This document shows, piece by piece, positions 24,099-32,120 of a stretch of 32,127 nt of DNA (positions are counted from its first letter, which is position 1; each line of letters begins with the position of its first letter). The notes under the pieces were generated by a model. That model saw only the letters and a list, made by a program, of their open reading frames with translations. It was not told the DNA's origin and did not search any database. The stretch is from an uncultured Bacilli bacterium (GTDB lineage: Bacteria > Bacillota_I > Bacilli_A > RF39 > UBA660). The stretch lies in contig CAJTIX010000015.1 in assembly GCA_910576795.1 (NCBI GenBank), positions 1 to 32,127 on the forward strand, written 5' to 3'. The position numbers and the translations under genes were made by a program.

Positions 24099-25487
24099 AT
24101 GTATGAAGGAAAACCAACCAATTTTTCAGTAAGAAATGTAATGATACAATTCTTATTTGTAGCCTTATTTATCTTTATTTTAATATGGCTATTTCCTATG
24201 AAGAGTGATTTAAAAAATGCACTTAACGGAATCAATAAAGAGAATAATGTTTCTGTGTTTTATGATCAAATCTTCAACAATAATGTAGTTGCAATGAAAG
24301 ATGCAGCAAAAAGTTATTATACAACAGAGAGATTACCAAAAACAGTAGGCGAAACTGTAAAAATGACATTGGGAGATATGTTAAATCAAAAAATTATTTT
24401 ACCTTTTGTAGATCGTAAAGGTGAACAATGTGATTTAGTAGATTCTTATGTGGAAGTGGTAAAACACAAAAATGAGTTTGTCATGAAAGTAAATTTGAAA
24501 TGTGCAGACCAAGAAAATTACCTATTGGTATATATGGGATGTTATGATTATTGTCAAACTGCTATTTGTGAAAAACAACCAACTGATGTAAAACAACCTG
24601 TTGTTTATCCATCAAAGCCAGTTGTAAATAATACAGTAAACAACACTACAATTAACAATAACACTACAATCAATAATAATACTACAATCAATAATAACAT
24701 TACTAATAATAACAATGTGGTAATCAATCCACCATCCAAACCAGAGGAACCAGAAAAACCAGATCCAAAACCTGAAGAACCTGAAAAGGAATATGAATGG
24801 GAATATGTAAAAAAGATTGATAATAGCCATTGGGAAGAAAGTGACTGGTCTGAATACTCAACAACACCAGTGAAGGCTGATAAATATACAGCAGTTCGTA
24901 CCAAAACAACACAACAAAAGGTATTGGTAGGATATAATGTAACTACAACTACAGATAAGTCCAAACCAATTTATGCTACAAAAGTGTTAGACGCAGGAAC
25001 TGAAACAATCTTAGTATGTAATAAATATGATTATGTTACATCTGGAGAAGTAACTACTGGGGATCAATGGGAATATGTAGGATTAGACACTTACTATGAA
25101 AAACCAAATCAAGCTGGATATAAATATGAATTTGTTCGTTTTGTAGATGAAGGTTGTCGTAACAGTAACAATTGTTCTTCTACAGTTGGAATGATTTTCA
25201 AAGTATGGAAAAAATCTACAAAAAATTTATCAGAATATAAATGTGTAGATTCATCTTACCAAACAATTAAACTTACAACTGAAGTAAAATATGTTTCAGG
25301 ATATGAAACTACAACTTCAAAAACACCAGTATATGAAACACGTGAAGTAAAAACATATAGTTATAAAACGAGAAAGTATGTTTCAGATATTACAGAAGAT
25401 AAAAAATGGAGTATCTATAATGATAAAAAATTGTTAGATGCTGGATATCAATATACTGGAGAAAAAAGAGAAAAAACAGAAAAATAA
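24099..25487 (+). CDS. Membrane-anchored surface protein with an Asn/Thr-rich repeat
   Basis: 462 residues. The ATG at 24099 is fixed by the promoter at 24042-24070 and by GAAGGGGGA; an in-frame start at 23991 would precede the promoter. One N-terminal membrane helix (residues ~13-34, IQFLFVALFIFILIWLF), then a small domain with paired cysteines (GEQCDLVDSYVEVVK, VNLKCADQENY, GCYDYCQTAICEK). Residues ~182-206 are six-residue TTINNN repeats, followed by a Pro/Glu linker (KPEEPEKPDPKPEEPEK) and a Tyr/Thr-rich C-terminal region. No catalytic motif is seen and the family is not recognised. The layout suggests an extracellular, possibly pilin-like or adhesive, protein. The next gene starts 28 bp later with no promoter, so they form an operon. 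Confidence 0.82.
   Translation: MYEGKPTNFSVRNVMIQFLFVALFIFILIWLFPMKSDLKNALNGINKENNVSVFYDQIFNNNVVAMKDAAKSYYTTERLPKTVGETVKMTLGDMLNQKIILPFVDRKGEQCDLVDSYVEVVKHKNEFVMKVNLKCADQENYLLVYMGCYDYCQTAICEKQPTDVKQPVVYPSKPVVNNTVNNTTINNNTTINNNTTINNNITNNNNVVINPPSKPEEPEKPDPKPEEPEKEYEWEYVKKIDNSHWEESDWSEYSTTPVKADKYTAVRTKTTQQKVLVGYNVTTTTDKSKPIYATKVLDAGTETILVCNKYDYVTSGEVTTGDQWEYVGLDTYYEKPNQAGYKYEFVRFVDEGCRNSNNCSSTVGMIFKVWKKSTKNLSEYKCVDSSYQTIKLTTEVKYVSGYETTTSKTPVYETREVKTYSYKTRKYVSDITEDKKWSIYNDKKLLDAGYQYTGEKREKTEK
24643..24714 (+). repeat. Four 18-bp tandem repeats coding TTINNN
   Basis: Units at 24643, 24661, 24679 and 24697, the middle two differing at one base and the last one diverged. Such short in-frame repeats can change number by slippage without breaking the frame. 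Confidence 0.85.
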
Positions 25488-25515
25488 TTAGGGGAGTTAG
25501 AAAGGGTTGAAAAAT

Positions 25516-27528
25516 ATGACAAAAAAGGAATTACGAGATGAGTTAAAAAATTTCAGAAATACTATATTTTCAAGTACTTTAGGGATTGACAAAAAAATTA
25601 ATCAATTGATTGATTTAGTCAATTCTAGTGATATTAGTGAATCAAGTAAAAGAAAAATGATTAAAAAAGTGTATAAAAATCAAAAGAGAGTAGAAAAAGA
25701 GTTTCAAAAGGCATGGGATAAGAAAATACCATTTTGGAAAAAACATATAAAGGGAATTGCAACAGGAGTTGCTGGAGTTGTAACAACAGGAGTTGTAGGA
25801 GCAGCAGCTATATATACAAGTGGAAAAGAAGCTTCTGCAGAAGAATGTGAACAAACAGCTGTTAATTCTATAATGGATTGGGACAAAAATAAGTTTGTAG
25901 TACCACAAAGTATAGAAATGATTCGTCCAGATTTGATGATTCCAAATGCATTACCTTCTAATTTGCATTTTGATCCAAATGATAATGCTTCATTGATCAA
26001 ACAAGCTATTACATTTATTACAAATAGTCTTCCTTGTGGTATTGATTTTTCATCACAAAAGGGTATTAGTAACTATATGGATTTATATATTGTAACAAAT
26101 CTTGATTGGCTTGATCCTATGGATTTGGCTCGCTTGGCTTACTACTATGATACACCACAATCTATAGTTGATGGTTATGAATATAGTATAAATCAAATTG
26201 CAACGGATTTATTAACAGTTACACCAGATACGATGTTAAGTTATGATTTTGTTGCTGATATAGATAGTCGAGATATATTAATGCAATTTCAAACTCTAAT
26301 GGCACAATACAATGTGGCAGAAAGTCAAAAAGAAAAAGCAGAATTAGAAGAAGCAATCAAATCTTTCTTATATGACCATTTCACATTACAAGATGGACGT
26401 GGTGCTTATCCTCACGTGATTTATGAAATCATAGGAAGATTTTCAAAAGCGGCAGATTTGCGATTACCAAATGGGTTGCCAAAAGAATTGACAGAAATTT
26501 TATGTGAAGATTTAGATGATTGTTTTACAACTGTCAAAAACGGTGATAAAAAGAAAAGTGAAAGAGCGGAAGCTTTAACTGCTATTTTTGAAACATTAGA
26601 AAGTAAGTTAAGAATGACAGCTGAATATCGTTGTCAAGACTTGTCCGTTGTTGCAAAAATTGAAACCTTAACTGGTGCACAAATAGAAGTTATTATTCAT
26701 GATTCTGTAAAATTAAGTTATAAAGATTTTGTAGCAAATCCAACTTATGAATATATTGGAAGGGGAACTTCTACCAATAGATCATCAAATGTGGTAGAAT
26801 CTGTAACTTTACCAAATGGGCAAGAAGTTTCTAAAGATCAAGTACAAGAACTTGGATTGGATCCAGAAACTGTTACATCAGAACAATATGAGAATGCTGT
26901 AATTCAACAATTTGAACAAAATGCACAACAAGAACCAGGTCATACAGTAGCAGATAGTAATGGAAATGTTGTAGCAAATGGTTCTGAAGCAGATGCGAAA
27001 TTAGCAAAACAAGGGGCAACAGATGCTTTCAATGATGGATATAATGGAAGACCTTTTAGTCCTAAGTATGGTGGAAGTTATTTAGCTGGATATACAATGA
27101 GCCATTACAATTCGGGTAAGCAAGCTAAAGAAGAAGCTGAAAAAGATAATAGTTCAACAACTTTTGAACCTGTAAATGGTACTCCTGAAAATATAGGGGA
27201 AACGATTACAGAAGAGGGATTTAAAGAAGATGCAAAACCAGATACTACAAATCCTGGAAATCAAAATTCTAATCCAAAAGAAGAAACTAGTTATATACCA
27301 GTTGAAAATAGTACTTCTGAAAATATAGAAGAAACCATTACAGAGGAAGGTTTTATTGAAACTGAAACACACTTTGAACCAATTGCTTCTTTATCACAGT
27401 TAAAAGCAATGCGTGCAACATTGGATACCATTTTAACGAATCCAACCATATATTTTGATTCAGAAAATGCGTTGTTTGCATTTGGTAATGAGGTATATGA
27501 TCTTTCTGAAAAGAGTATGAAAATGTAA
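25516..27528 (+). CDS. Large membrane-associated protein of unknown function
   Basis: 670 residues. The ATG at 25516 is preferred; AAAGGG lies 10-15 bases upstream, which is too close for the in-frame TTG at 25507. The first 78 residues are basic and helical, then one glycine/valine-rich membrane helix (~79-99, GIATGVAGVVTTGVVGAAAI), so most of the protein is probably outside the cell. The rest has no known motif. Near the C-terminus two related acidic segments occur (ENIGETITEEGFKED and ENIEETITEEGFIET). Cysteines come in few, possibly paired, positions. It follows the surface protein at 24099 within the same transcript, which suggests a joint envelope structure. It ends before a clear terminator. 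Confidence 0.8.
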   Translation: MTKKELRDELKNFRNTIFSSTLGIDKKINQLIDLVNSSDISESSKRKMIKKVYKNQKRVEKEFQKAWDKKIPFWKKHIKGIATGVAGVVTTGVVGAAAIYTSGKEASAEECEQTAVNSIMDWDKNKFVVPQSIEMIRPDLMIPNALPSNLHFDPNDNASLIKQAITFITNSLPCGIDFSSQKGISNYMDLYIVTNLDWLDPMDLARLAYYYDTPQSIVDGYEYSINQIATDLLTVTPDTMLSYDFVADIDSRDILMQFQTLMAQYNVAESQKEKAELEEAIKSFLYDHFTLQDGRGAYPHVIYEIIGRFSKAADLRLPNGLPKELTEILCEDLDDCFTTVKNGDKKKSERAEALTAIFETLESKLRMTAEYRCQDLSVVAKIETLTGAQIEVIIHDSVKLSYKDFVANPTYEYIGRGTSTNRSSNVVESVTLPNGQEVSKDQVQELGLDPETVTSEQYENAVIQQFEQNAQQEPGHTVADSNGNVVANGSEADAKLAKQGATDAFNDGYNGRPFSPKYGGSYLAGYTMSHYNSGKQAKEEAEKDNSSTTFEPVNGTPENIGETITEEGFKEDAKPDTTNPGNQNSNPKEETSYIPVENSTSENIEETITEEGFIETETHFEPIASLSQLKAMRATLDTILTNPTIYFDSENALFAFGNEVYDLSEKSMKM

Positions 27529-27533
27529 AATTG

Positions 27534-27556
27534 GGTAGTGTAAACTACCTTTTTCT
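27534..27556 (+). terminator. Terminator of the 24099-27528 operon
   Basis: GGTAGT (27534-27539), loop GTAA, ACTACC (27544-27549), then TTTTTTC. Confidence 0.85.
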
Positions 27557-27560
27557 TTGT

Positions 27561-27589
27561 TTGACTTTTTCAGTATAGGATGTTATAAT
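27561..27589 (+). promoter_or_regulatory. Sigma-A promoter for the 27618 gene
   Basis: TTGACT (27561-27566), 17-bp spacer, TATAAT (27584-27589). Confidence 0.85.
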
Positions 27590-27617
27590 TTGAGTACAGT
27601 AGAGTAGGAGGCGTATT

Positions 27618-28037
27618 ATGAAAGAAACATATTTATTTGATTACATAAACGAAAATGAATTTCATAAATTAGAACGCTCCTTAAAAAAGTATAATATGTT
27701 GGCATATAAAAAGTTATATTTTGAATATTATCCTAGTTTAAAGGAAGGCCATTTTTTAGGAGAAGTCATTTCTACCAACAAAACCAATGGTACTGTGACT
27801 TATAAATTAAAGCTACCTACTGATATGTTATTTGCTAAAGTACACGGTGCAATTGAATTATATTATATTGTTTATGAAAGAGAAAAAATTATCATGTTAG
27901 ATAAATTAGAACCTGTTGATATTTTATCAGAAGGACATCAATCTGAATTGGTTACATATAAAGGTGTTATGGTTTCAAAAGAACATTCTGATAAAGATAT
28001 TTTTAAAATTAACTTATTGAATATGATTCAAAAATAA
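27618..28037 (+). CDS. Small hypothetical protein
   Basis: A 139-residue soluble protein with a strong ribosome site (TAGGAGG), its own promoter and a perfect terminator, so it is a real monocistronic gene. I do not recognise it. It has an N-terminal helical part (NENEFHKLERSLKKYN) and a strand-rich middle (GEVISTNKTNGTVTYKLKLP); no cysteines, no membrane segment and no catalytic motif. Codon use is like that of core genes. Confidence 0.75.
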   Translation: MKETYLFDYINENEFHKLERSLKKYNMLAYKKLYFEYYPSLKEGHFLGEVISTNKTNGTVTYKLKLPTDMLFAKVHGAIELYYIVYEREKIIMLDKLEPVDILSEGHQSELVTYKGVMVSKEHSDKDIFKINLLNMIQK

Positions 28038-28060
28038 AGGAGACAATTCCTTTATTTTTT
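28030..28060 (+). terminator. Terminator of the 27618 gene
   Basis: A perfect 12-bp stem, AAAAATAAAGGA (28030-28041) with TCCTTTATTTTT (28048-28059), loop GACAAT. It overlaps the stop codon. Confidence 0.9.
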
Positions 28061-28086
28061 GTAATATTTGATTGTTTTGAATAAGA

Positions 28087-28395
28087 TTACTTATTCTTTA
28101 TAAAATCATAGTTATTATCATATATTTTTTGAAATAGTTTTTCTATTTTATCTTTTTTGATTTGAAATACTAAATTTTTATTACGATATCTGCCAGCATC
28201 TTGTCCACTTTTTCCAATTCTGGATATTAGGTCGACATTTATTTTTTCGTTTTCAAGTAATTCTAAAAATGTTTCAAAATTAATTCATTTATAAATTGTC
28301 ATTTTATAATATCTAAAATATTGATTAGAATTCCATTTTTTCTGACTTGCATATATAACTTCTAATGTATTTAATGTATTAGAAAGCTCATAATT
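28087..28395 (-). pseudogene. Decayed C-terminal fragment, possibly of an MvaI/BcnI-like restriction endonuclease
   Basis: On the minus strand a frame from 28395 to the TAA at 28087-28089 reads SQKKWNSNQYFRYYKM, then an in-frame TGA (28285-28287), then FETFLELLENEKINVDLI, SRIGKSGQDAGRYRNKNLV and FQIKKDKIEKLFQKIYDNN. Protein-like content on both sides of one stop, and no start codon or ribosome site, make this a gene remnant. The order acidic IxVD, then G-x-x-x-G, then F-x-I-K-x-D-K-I-x-x-LF recalls the C-terminal region of MvaI/BcnI-type enzymes, but the match is loose. It lies just downstream of the tRNA pair, a usual place for accessory DNA. Confidence 0.5.
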
Positions 28396-28420
28396 CTAGC
28401 GGTCAGGTTCGAGTTTTATA

Positions 28421-28445
28421 ACAAAAAACAGGCTTGTAACCTGTT
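28421..28445 (-). terminator. Terminator of the tRNA operon
   Basis: Read on the minus strand: AACAGG, loop TTACAAG, CCTGTT and TTTTTTG. It lies 12 bases past the CCA end of tRNA-Leu. Confidence 0.8.
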
Positions 28446-28457
28446 ACTATCTAATAA

Positions 28458-28542
28458 TGGTGCAGGTGAAGGGACTTGAACCCCCATGCCGTAAGGCACT
28501 AGATCCTAAGTCTAGCGCGTCTGCCAATTTCGCCACACCTGC
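28458..28542 (-). tRNA. tRNA-Leu (anticodon UAG)
   Basis: 85 nt including an encoded CCA. The acceptor stem is GCAGGTG/CACCTGC, and the anticodon stem CTAGA/TCTAG encloses loop CTTAGGA, giving anticodon TAG. A long variable arm (TGCCTTACGGCA) is typical of type II leucine tRNAs. The T arm is GGGGGTTCAAGTCCC. Confidence 0.95.
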
Positions 28543-28549
28543 ACTTAGT

Positions 28550-28626
28550 TGGTGGACCCTGATGGACTCGAACCATCGACCGCCCGGTTATGAGCCGGAT
28601 GCTCTAACCAACTGAGCTAAGGGTCC
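28550..28626 (-). tRNA. tRNA with CAU anticodon, probably tRNA-Ile2
   Basis: 77 nt including CCA. The acceptor stem GGACCCT/AGGGTCC pairs at position 1-72, so it is not the initiator tRNA. The D arm is AGCTCAGTTGGTTAGAGC and the anticodon loop CTCATAA gives CAT. The body resembles Bacillus tRNA-Ile2, whose C34 becomes lysidine to read AUA; elongator Met is the alternative. It is first in the minus-strand operon, 7 bp before tRNA-Leu. Confidence 0.9.
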
Positions 28627-28646
28627 ATTCGCATCACTGCCTTTAT

Positions 28647-28675
28647 ATCATAGCATATTACTTTATTTTATGCAA
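28647..28675 (-). promoter_or_regulatory. Promoter of the tRNA operon
   Basis: On the minus strand TTGCAT (28675-28670), 17-bp spacer, TATGAT (28652-28647), about 20 bases before the first tRNA. Confidence 0.75.
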
Positions 28676-28747
28676 TAAAATTAGGTAAAATTCAGAAAAA
28701 AAGTCAATTTTTTGTCAATATTTCTTATAGTATAATAGGTGATTGAA

Positions 28748-29689
28748 ATGATAGGAAATACCCCTATGATAAAAATAAAATATCGATACAAAGGAGCAGA
28801 AAAAAGTGTATATGCAAAATTAGAATCGTATAATTTGACAGGAAGTATTAAAGATCGTGTCGCATATTATATTTTAAATAAAGCAAAAGAAAGAGGAGAA
28901 CTAAAGCCCAATATACCAATTGTAGAAGCAACCAGTGGAAATACAGGAATTTCTTTGGCTTCCTTAGCAGCTTATTACCATCATCCATGTCATATTTATA
29001 TGCCTGACTGGGTGAGCGTAGAACGTATGCGTATTATGGAACTTCTTGGTGCTCATGTAACACTATTCTCCAAAGAAGAAGGTGGTTTTTCAAGGTGTAT
29101 TGAAGAAGCTAAAAAATTTGCGATAGAAAATAATGGTTTTTTAACTAACCAATTTTCCAATGTAGATAATGTGCTTGCCCATTATGAAACTACAGGAAAG
29201 GAAATTGTAGATAATCTATCTCAAATAGATGGTTTTGTATCTGGTATTGGAACAGGTGGAACATTAATGGGAATTGGAAGACGCATTTTAGATAAAAACA
29301 ATCAGGCAACAATATGTGCCTTGGAGCCAGATACCATGGCTTTATTATCAGGAGGAATTGTAACTTCTCATAAAATAGAAGGAATTGGAGACGATTTTAT
29401 CCCAGAGATTATAGACGAAAATTACATTCATAAAGTTCTGCAAATTCATGATACTGATGCGATTGAGATGGCACGAAAGTTAGGAAGAGAATTAGGCTTA
29501 GGTGTTGGTATTTCATCAGGAGCCAATATGATTGGTGCAATTTTACTAGAAGAAGAAATTGGTGGAAATGTTGTGACGGTTTTTCCAGATGACAATAAAA
29601 AATATTTAACAACTGATCTGGCATCTTCTAACCAAATGGATGCGCCTATTTCAAATCAAATAGAACTACTGGATTATCAAGTTGTGTAA
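28748..29689 (+). CDS. cysK: Cysteine synthase-family PLP enzyme
   Basis: 313 residues from the ATG at 28748, or 316 from the GTG at 28739. It would make cysteine from O-acetylserine and sulfide. MIGNTPMIKIKYR at the start, then the PLP lysine Lys35 in GSIKDRVAYY, the substrate loop TSGNTGISLA, the phosphate loop GIGTGGTLMGIGR and the late SSGAN motif are all intact. CysK versus CysM or a cystathionine-beta-synthase-like enzyme cannot be settled by eye. A TATAAT at 28731-28736 ends 11 bases before the ATG, leaving almost no leader if used; AGGTGAT (28737-28743) is the only ribosome site. cysS follows 73 bp later, which supports a cysteine role. Confidence 0.9.
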   Translation: MIGNTPMIKIKYRYKGAEKSVYAKLESYNLTGSIKDRVAYYILNKAKERGELKPNIPIVEATSGNTGISLASLAAYYHHPCHIYMPDWVSVERMRIMELLGAHVTLFSKEEGGFSRCIEEAKKFAIENNGFLTNQFSNVDNVLAHYETTGKEIVDNLSQIDGFVSGIGTGGTLMGIGRRILDKNNQATICALEPDTMALLSGGIVTSHKIEGIGDDFIPEIIDENYIHKVLQIHDTDAIEMARKLGRELGLGVGISSGANMIGAILLEEEIGGNVVTVFPDDNKKYLTTDLASSNQMDAPISNQIELLDYQVV

Positions 29690-29736
29690 GATTGTGGGAA
29701 AATTTAAAGTTCCTTTTCTTTCGAAAACAGGTATGT

Positions 29737-29742
29737 TATAAT
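29737..29742 (+). promoter_or_regulatory. -10 element for cysS
   Basis: TATAAT at 29737-29742. The sequence 17 bp upstream (TTTTCT) is a poor -35, so initiation may be weak or helped by an activator. GGGAAGGG follows as the ribosome site. Confidence 0.5.
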
Positions 29743-29762
29743 AACAGGGAAGGGTGAATACT

Positions 29763-31172
29763 ATGAGATTATATAATACATTAACAAGACAAGTGGAAGA
29801 ATTTGTCCCACGTGACCCTAAGAACGTAAAAATGTATACTTGTGGGCCAACCGTATATCATTATGCCCATATTGGAAATTTACGTACCTATATTTTTGAA
29901 GACATCTTAGAGCGTACACTCAATTACATTGGGTATTCTGTAAATCGTGTTATGAATATTACAGATGTTGGACATTTGAGCAGTGATTCAGATTCTGGTG
30001 AAGATAAAATGCTTAAGGGTGCGAAACGAGAACATAAATCAGTTTTAGAAATTGCGGAATTTTATACAGAAGCCTTTTTAAAAGATATGGACGATTTACA
30101 TATCAAAAGACCTGCTACCATTTGTAAAGCAACAGAACATATAAAGGATTACCTTAAAATCATTGACCAATTGATGGAAAAGGGATATGCATATCAATCT
30201 GGTGGAAATGTATATTTTGATATTTCTAAATTAGAAGATTATTATATACTAACCAATCACAAAATAGATGATATGGTTGTTGGGGTTCGTGAAGGAGTAG
30301 AAGAGGATACTTATAAAAGAAACCAAGCGGATTTTGCTTTATGGTTTACAAAATCTAAGTTTGAAGATCAAGAATTGAAATGGGATTCCAAATATGGAGT
30401 AGGATATCCTGGATGGCATATTGAATGCTCGGGTATTGGTATTGCCCAGTTAGGAGAATATTTGGATATTCATTGTGGTGGAGTGGATAACATTTTTCCA
30501 CATCATACCAATGAAATTGCCCAAAGTGAAGCTTATTTGGGACATAAATGGTGCAACTACTGGTGTCATGGGGAACATTTGAATGATGCAACAGGGAAGA
30601 TGAGCAAATCTAAGGGTGAATTTTTGACATTATCTCTTTTAAAAGAAAAAGGATATCATCCACTTGCATATCGTTTGTTCTGTTTGAGTTCACATTACCG
30701 CAAACAACTTGTATTTTCCTATGAAAATTTAGATAGCGCTGTTTCAGCATATGAAAAGTTAATACGAAAAGTGAAATTGTTACAACAAGAGACAATGGGA
30801 GATATACAAACCGATTTGTATTCCTTATTTCAAACTCGGTTTCAGGAGGCTTTAGAGCAGGATTTGAATACTGCCAATGCCCTTACTGTTTTATATGACG
30901 TGTTAAAAGAGGAACAAATGAATACAGCAACCAAACTTGCTTTGGTAGAAAACTTTGAAACAGTTTTAGCGCTTGGATTATTGGAAAAAAAAGAAACAGT
31001 AATGGAGGAAGACATGAAATCTTATATCCAAACAAGGATTGAAGAAAGAAATGTTGCTAAGCAAAATAAAGATTATACTTTGGCTGATCAAATTCGGCAA
31101 GAGCTATTGGAAAAAGGAATTGTGTTAAAGGATACTAAAGAAGGTACCATATACGAAATAGAAACGAGGTAG
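29763..31172 (+). CDS. cysS: Cysteinyl-tRNA synthetase
   Basis: A 469-residue class I synthetase that charges tRNA-Cys. The HIGH motif is HIGN at residues 36-39 and KMSKS is at 279-283. The active-site zinc ligands include Cys27 in YTCGPTVY, the Cys in GWHIECSGIG, and His and Glu in HHTNEIAQSE. A C-terminal helical anticodon-binding part is present (VAKQNKDYTLADQIRQELL is conserved). Length is normal. The ATG at 29763 is 5-12 bases from GGGAAGGG; the in-frame GTG at 29754 overlaps that site. The next gene starts 3 bp after the stop. Confidence 0.97.
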   Translation: MRLYNTLTRQVEEFVPRDPKNVKMYTCGPTVYHYAHIGNLRTYIFEDILERTLNYIGYSVNRVMNITDVGHLSSDSDSGEDKMLKGAKREHKSVLEIAEFYTEAFLKDMDDLHIKRPATICKATEHIKDYLKIIDQLMEKGYAYQSGGNVYFDISKLEDYYILTNHKIDDMVVGVREGVEEDTYKRNQADFALWFTKSKFEDQELKWDSKYGVGYPGWHIECSGIGIAQLGEYLDIHCGGVDNIFPHHTNEIAQSEAYLGHKWCNYWCHGEHLNDATGKMSKSKGEFLTLSLLKEKGYHPLAYRLFCLSSHYRKQLVFSYENLDSAVSAYEKLIRKVKLLQQETMGDIQTDLYSLFQTRFQEALEQDLNTANALTVLYDVLKEEQMNTATKLALVENFETVLALGLLEKKETVMEEDMKSYIQTRIEERNVAKQNKDYTLADQIRQELLEKGIVLKDTKEGTIYEIETR

Positions 31173-31175
31173 TTT

Positions 31176-31877
31176 ATGAATTATTTTACATTAGGTTATG
31201 AAAATATGATTACAATTATTTTGTCAGTGATTGGTTTTGTGATTGTTTTAGTAGCGCAGTTAAGAATCAATTCTGCCTATGCAAAAAGTAAAGCAATAGA
31301 TTCAAAAAAAGGATTCTCTGGACAGGAAATAGCCCGTATGATTTTAGATAAAAATGGTCTATCTGATATTCATGTTGTAGAAACCAAAGGAACTTTGACT
31401 GATCATTATGATCCAAGTAGAAAAGTAGTAAGGCTATCAACAGAAGTATTTCATGGAACTTCTATTGCCTCTATTTCTGTTGCGGCACATGAATGTGGTC
31501 ATGCGATTCAGGATAAAGAAAACTATCATTTTATGAGAATTCGTAGTGCTTTGGTTCCTTTTGTAAACTTGGTGAGTTACTTGGGATATTTTGCGGTAAT
31601 TGTTTCTTTGCTTGCTGGAATTACAGGATATTTGATGATAGGTATTTTGATTTTACTTGCCACTATTTTATTTCAATTAGTGACTCTGCCTGTTGAGTTT
31701 GATGCCTCTAAAAGAGCGGGTATTCAGTTAGAACAACTAGGAATTGTTGATTTGGAAGAACAGTCAGATGTGAAAAGTATGCTTGGTGCTGCTGCACTGA
31801 CTTATGTAGCAAGTCTAATTTCTTCTGTATTAAACTTATTACGTTTGATTTTGATGTTTCAAGATCGCAATGATTGA
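31176..31877 (+). CDS. YugP-type membrane zinc metallopeptidase
   Basis: A 233-residue neutral zinc metallopeptidase. An N-terminal membrane helix (MITIILSVIGFVIVLVAQL) is followed by the soluble part with GFSGQEIARMIL and the zinc site HECGH at 105-109 (VAAHECGHAIQ), then two or more membrane helices (LVSYLGYFAVIVSLLAGITG; LMIGILILLATILF) and the conserved LPVEFDASKRA, whose Glu probably completes the site. The domain order is the family's usual one. GAGG lies inside the cysS stop region, so it is co-translated from the cysS message. Substrates are unknown. Confidence 0.93.
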   Translation: MNYFTLGYENMITIILSVIGFVIVLVAQLRINSAYAKSKAIDSKKGFSGQEIARMILDKNGLSDIHVVETKGTLTDHYDPSRKVVRLSTEVFHGTSIASISVAAHECGHAIQDKENYHFMRIRSALVPFVNLVSYLGYFAVIVSLLAGITGYLMIGILILLATILFQLVTLPVEFDASKRAGIQLEQLGIVDLEEQSDVKSMLGAAALTYVASLISSVLNLLRLILMFQDRND

Positions 31878-31891
31878 AATTTATATTATAA

Positions 31892-31972
31892 AAAAATCTT
31901 CAAAAACCATGTTTGAAGACACCTGATTGAGGGTAAATTGAGTTTACATTTATCTTATGGGTGTTTTTTTAT
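31892..31972 (+). terminator. Structured 3' region after the peptidase gene
   Basis: First a stem TCTTCAAA with TTTGAAGA, then ACACC pairing with GGTGT across about 40 bases that include a smaller AT stem, followed by seven Ts. The second hairpin ends transcription. The extra stem is more than a simple terminator needs. Confidence 0.6.
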
Positions 31973-32083
31973 TTTAAAAATATTGTTTATTATTGGTAAG
32001 CCTTTATTTTCAAGCATATAACTAGAATTTTTAATTGAATTTACTACTTTTCAGGATAAAATAATGAAAAAATAAAACGAGAG

Positions 32084-32120
32084 TGGATTAGCCATTGAGA
32101 TAAAAGGGCTAATCCATTTT
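32084..32120 (+). terminator. Strong hairpin near the window end
   Basis: TGGATTAGCC (32084-32093) and GGCTAATCCA (32107-32116) form a perfect 10-bp stem with a 13-base loop, then TTTT. No gene is seen between 31973 and this hairpin, so the transcript that it ends is unclear. Confidence 0.6.

Noticed and set aside
24605..24964. A 119-codon minus-strand open frame
   Set aside because: It is the antisense of the TTINNN and Pro/Glu-rich coding repeats (valine/leucine runs), with no start signals.
28391..28412. A plus-strand tRNA-like T-arm (GCGGTCAGGTTCGAG) near the tRNA operon
   Set aside because: The match is about 15 bases, no acceptor or anticodon stem can be formed, and it lies within the decayed region. 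It may be chance or a very old scar.
7573..31877. Possible recoding of TGA as tryptophan, as in Mycoplasma-like bacteria
   Set aside because: TGA ends several full-length genes at their expected ends and TGG is used for Trp throughout.
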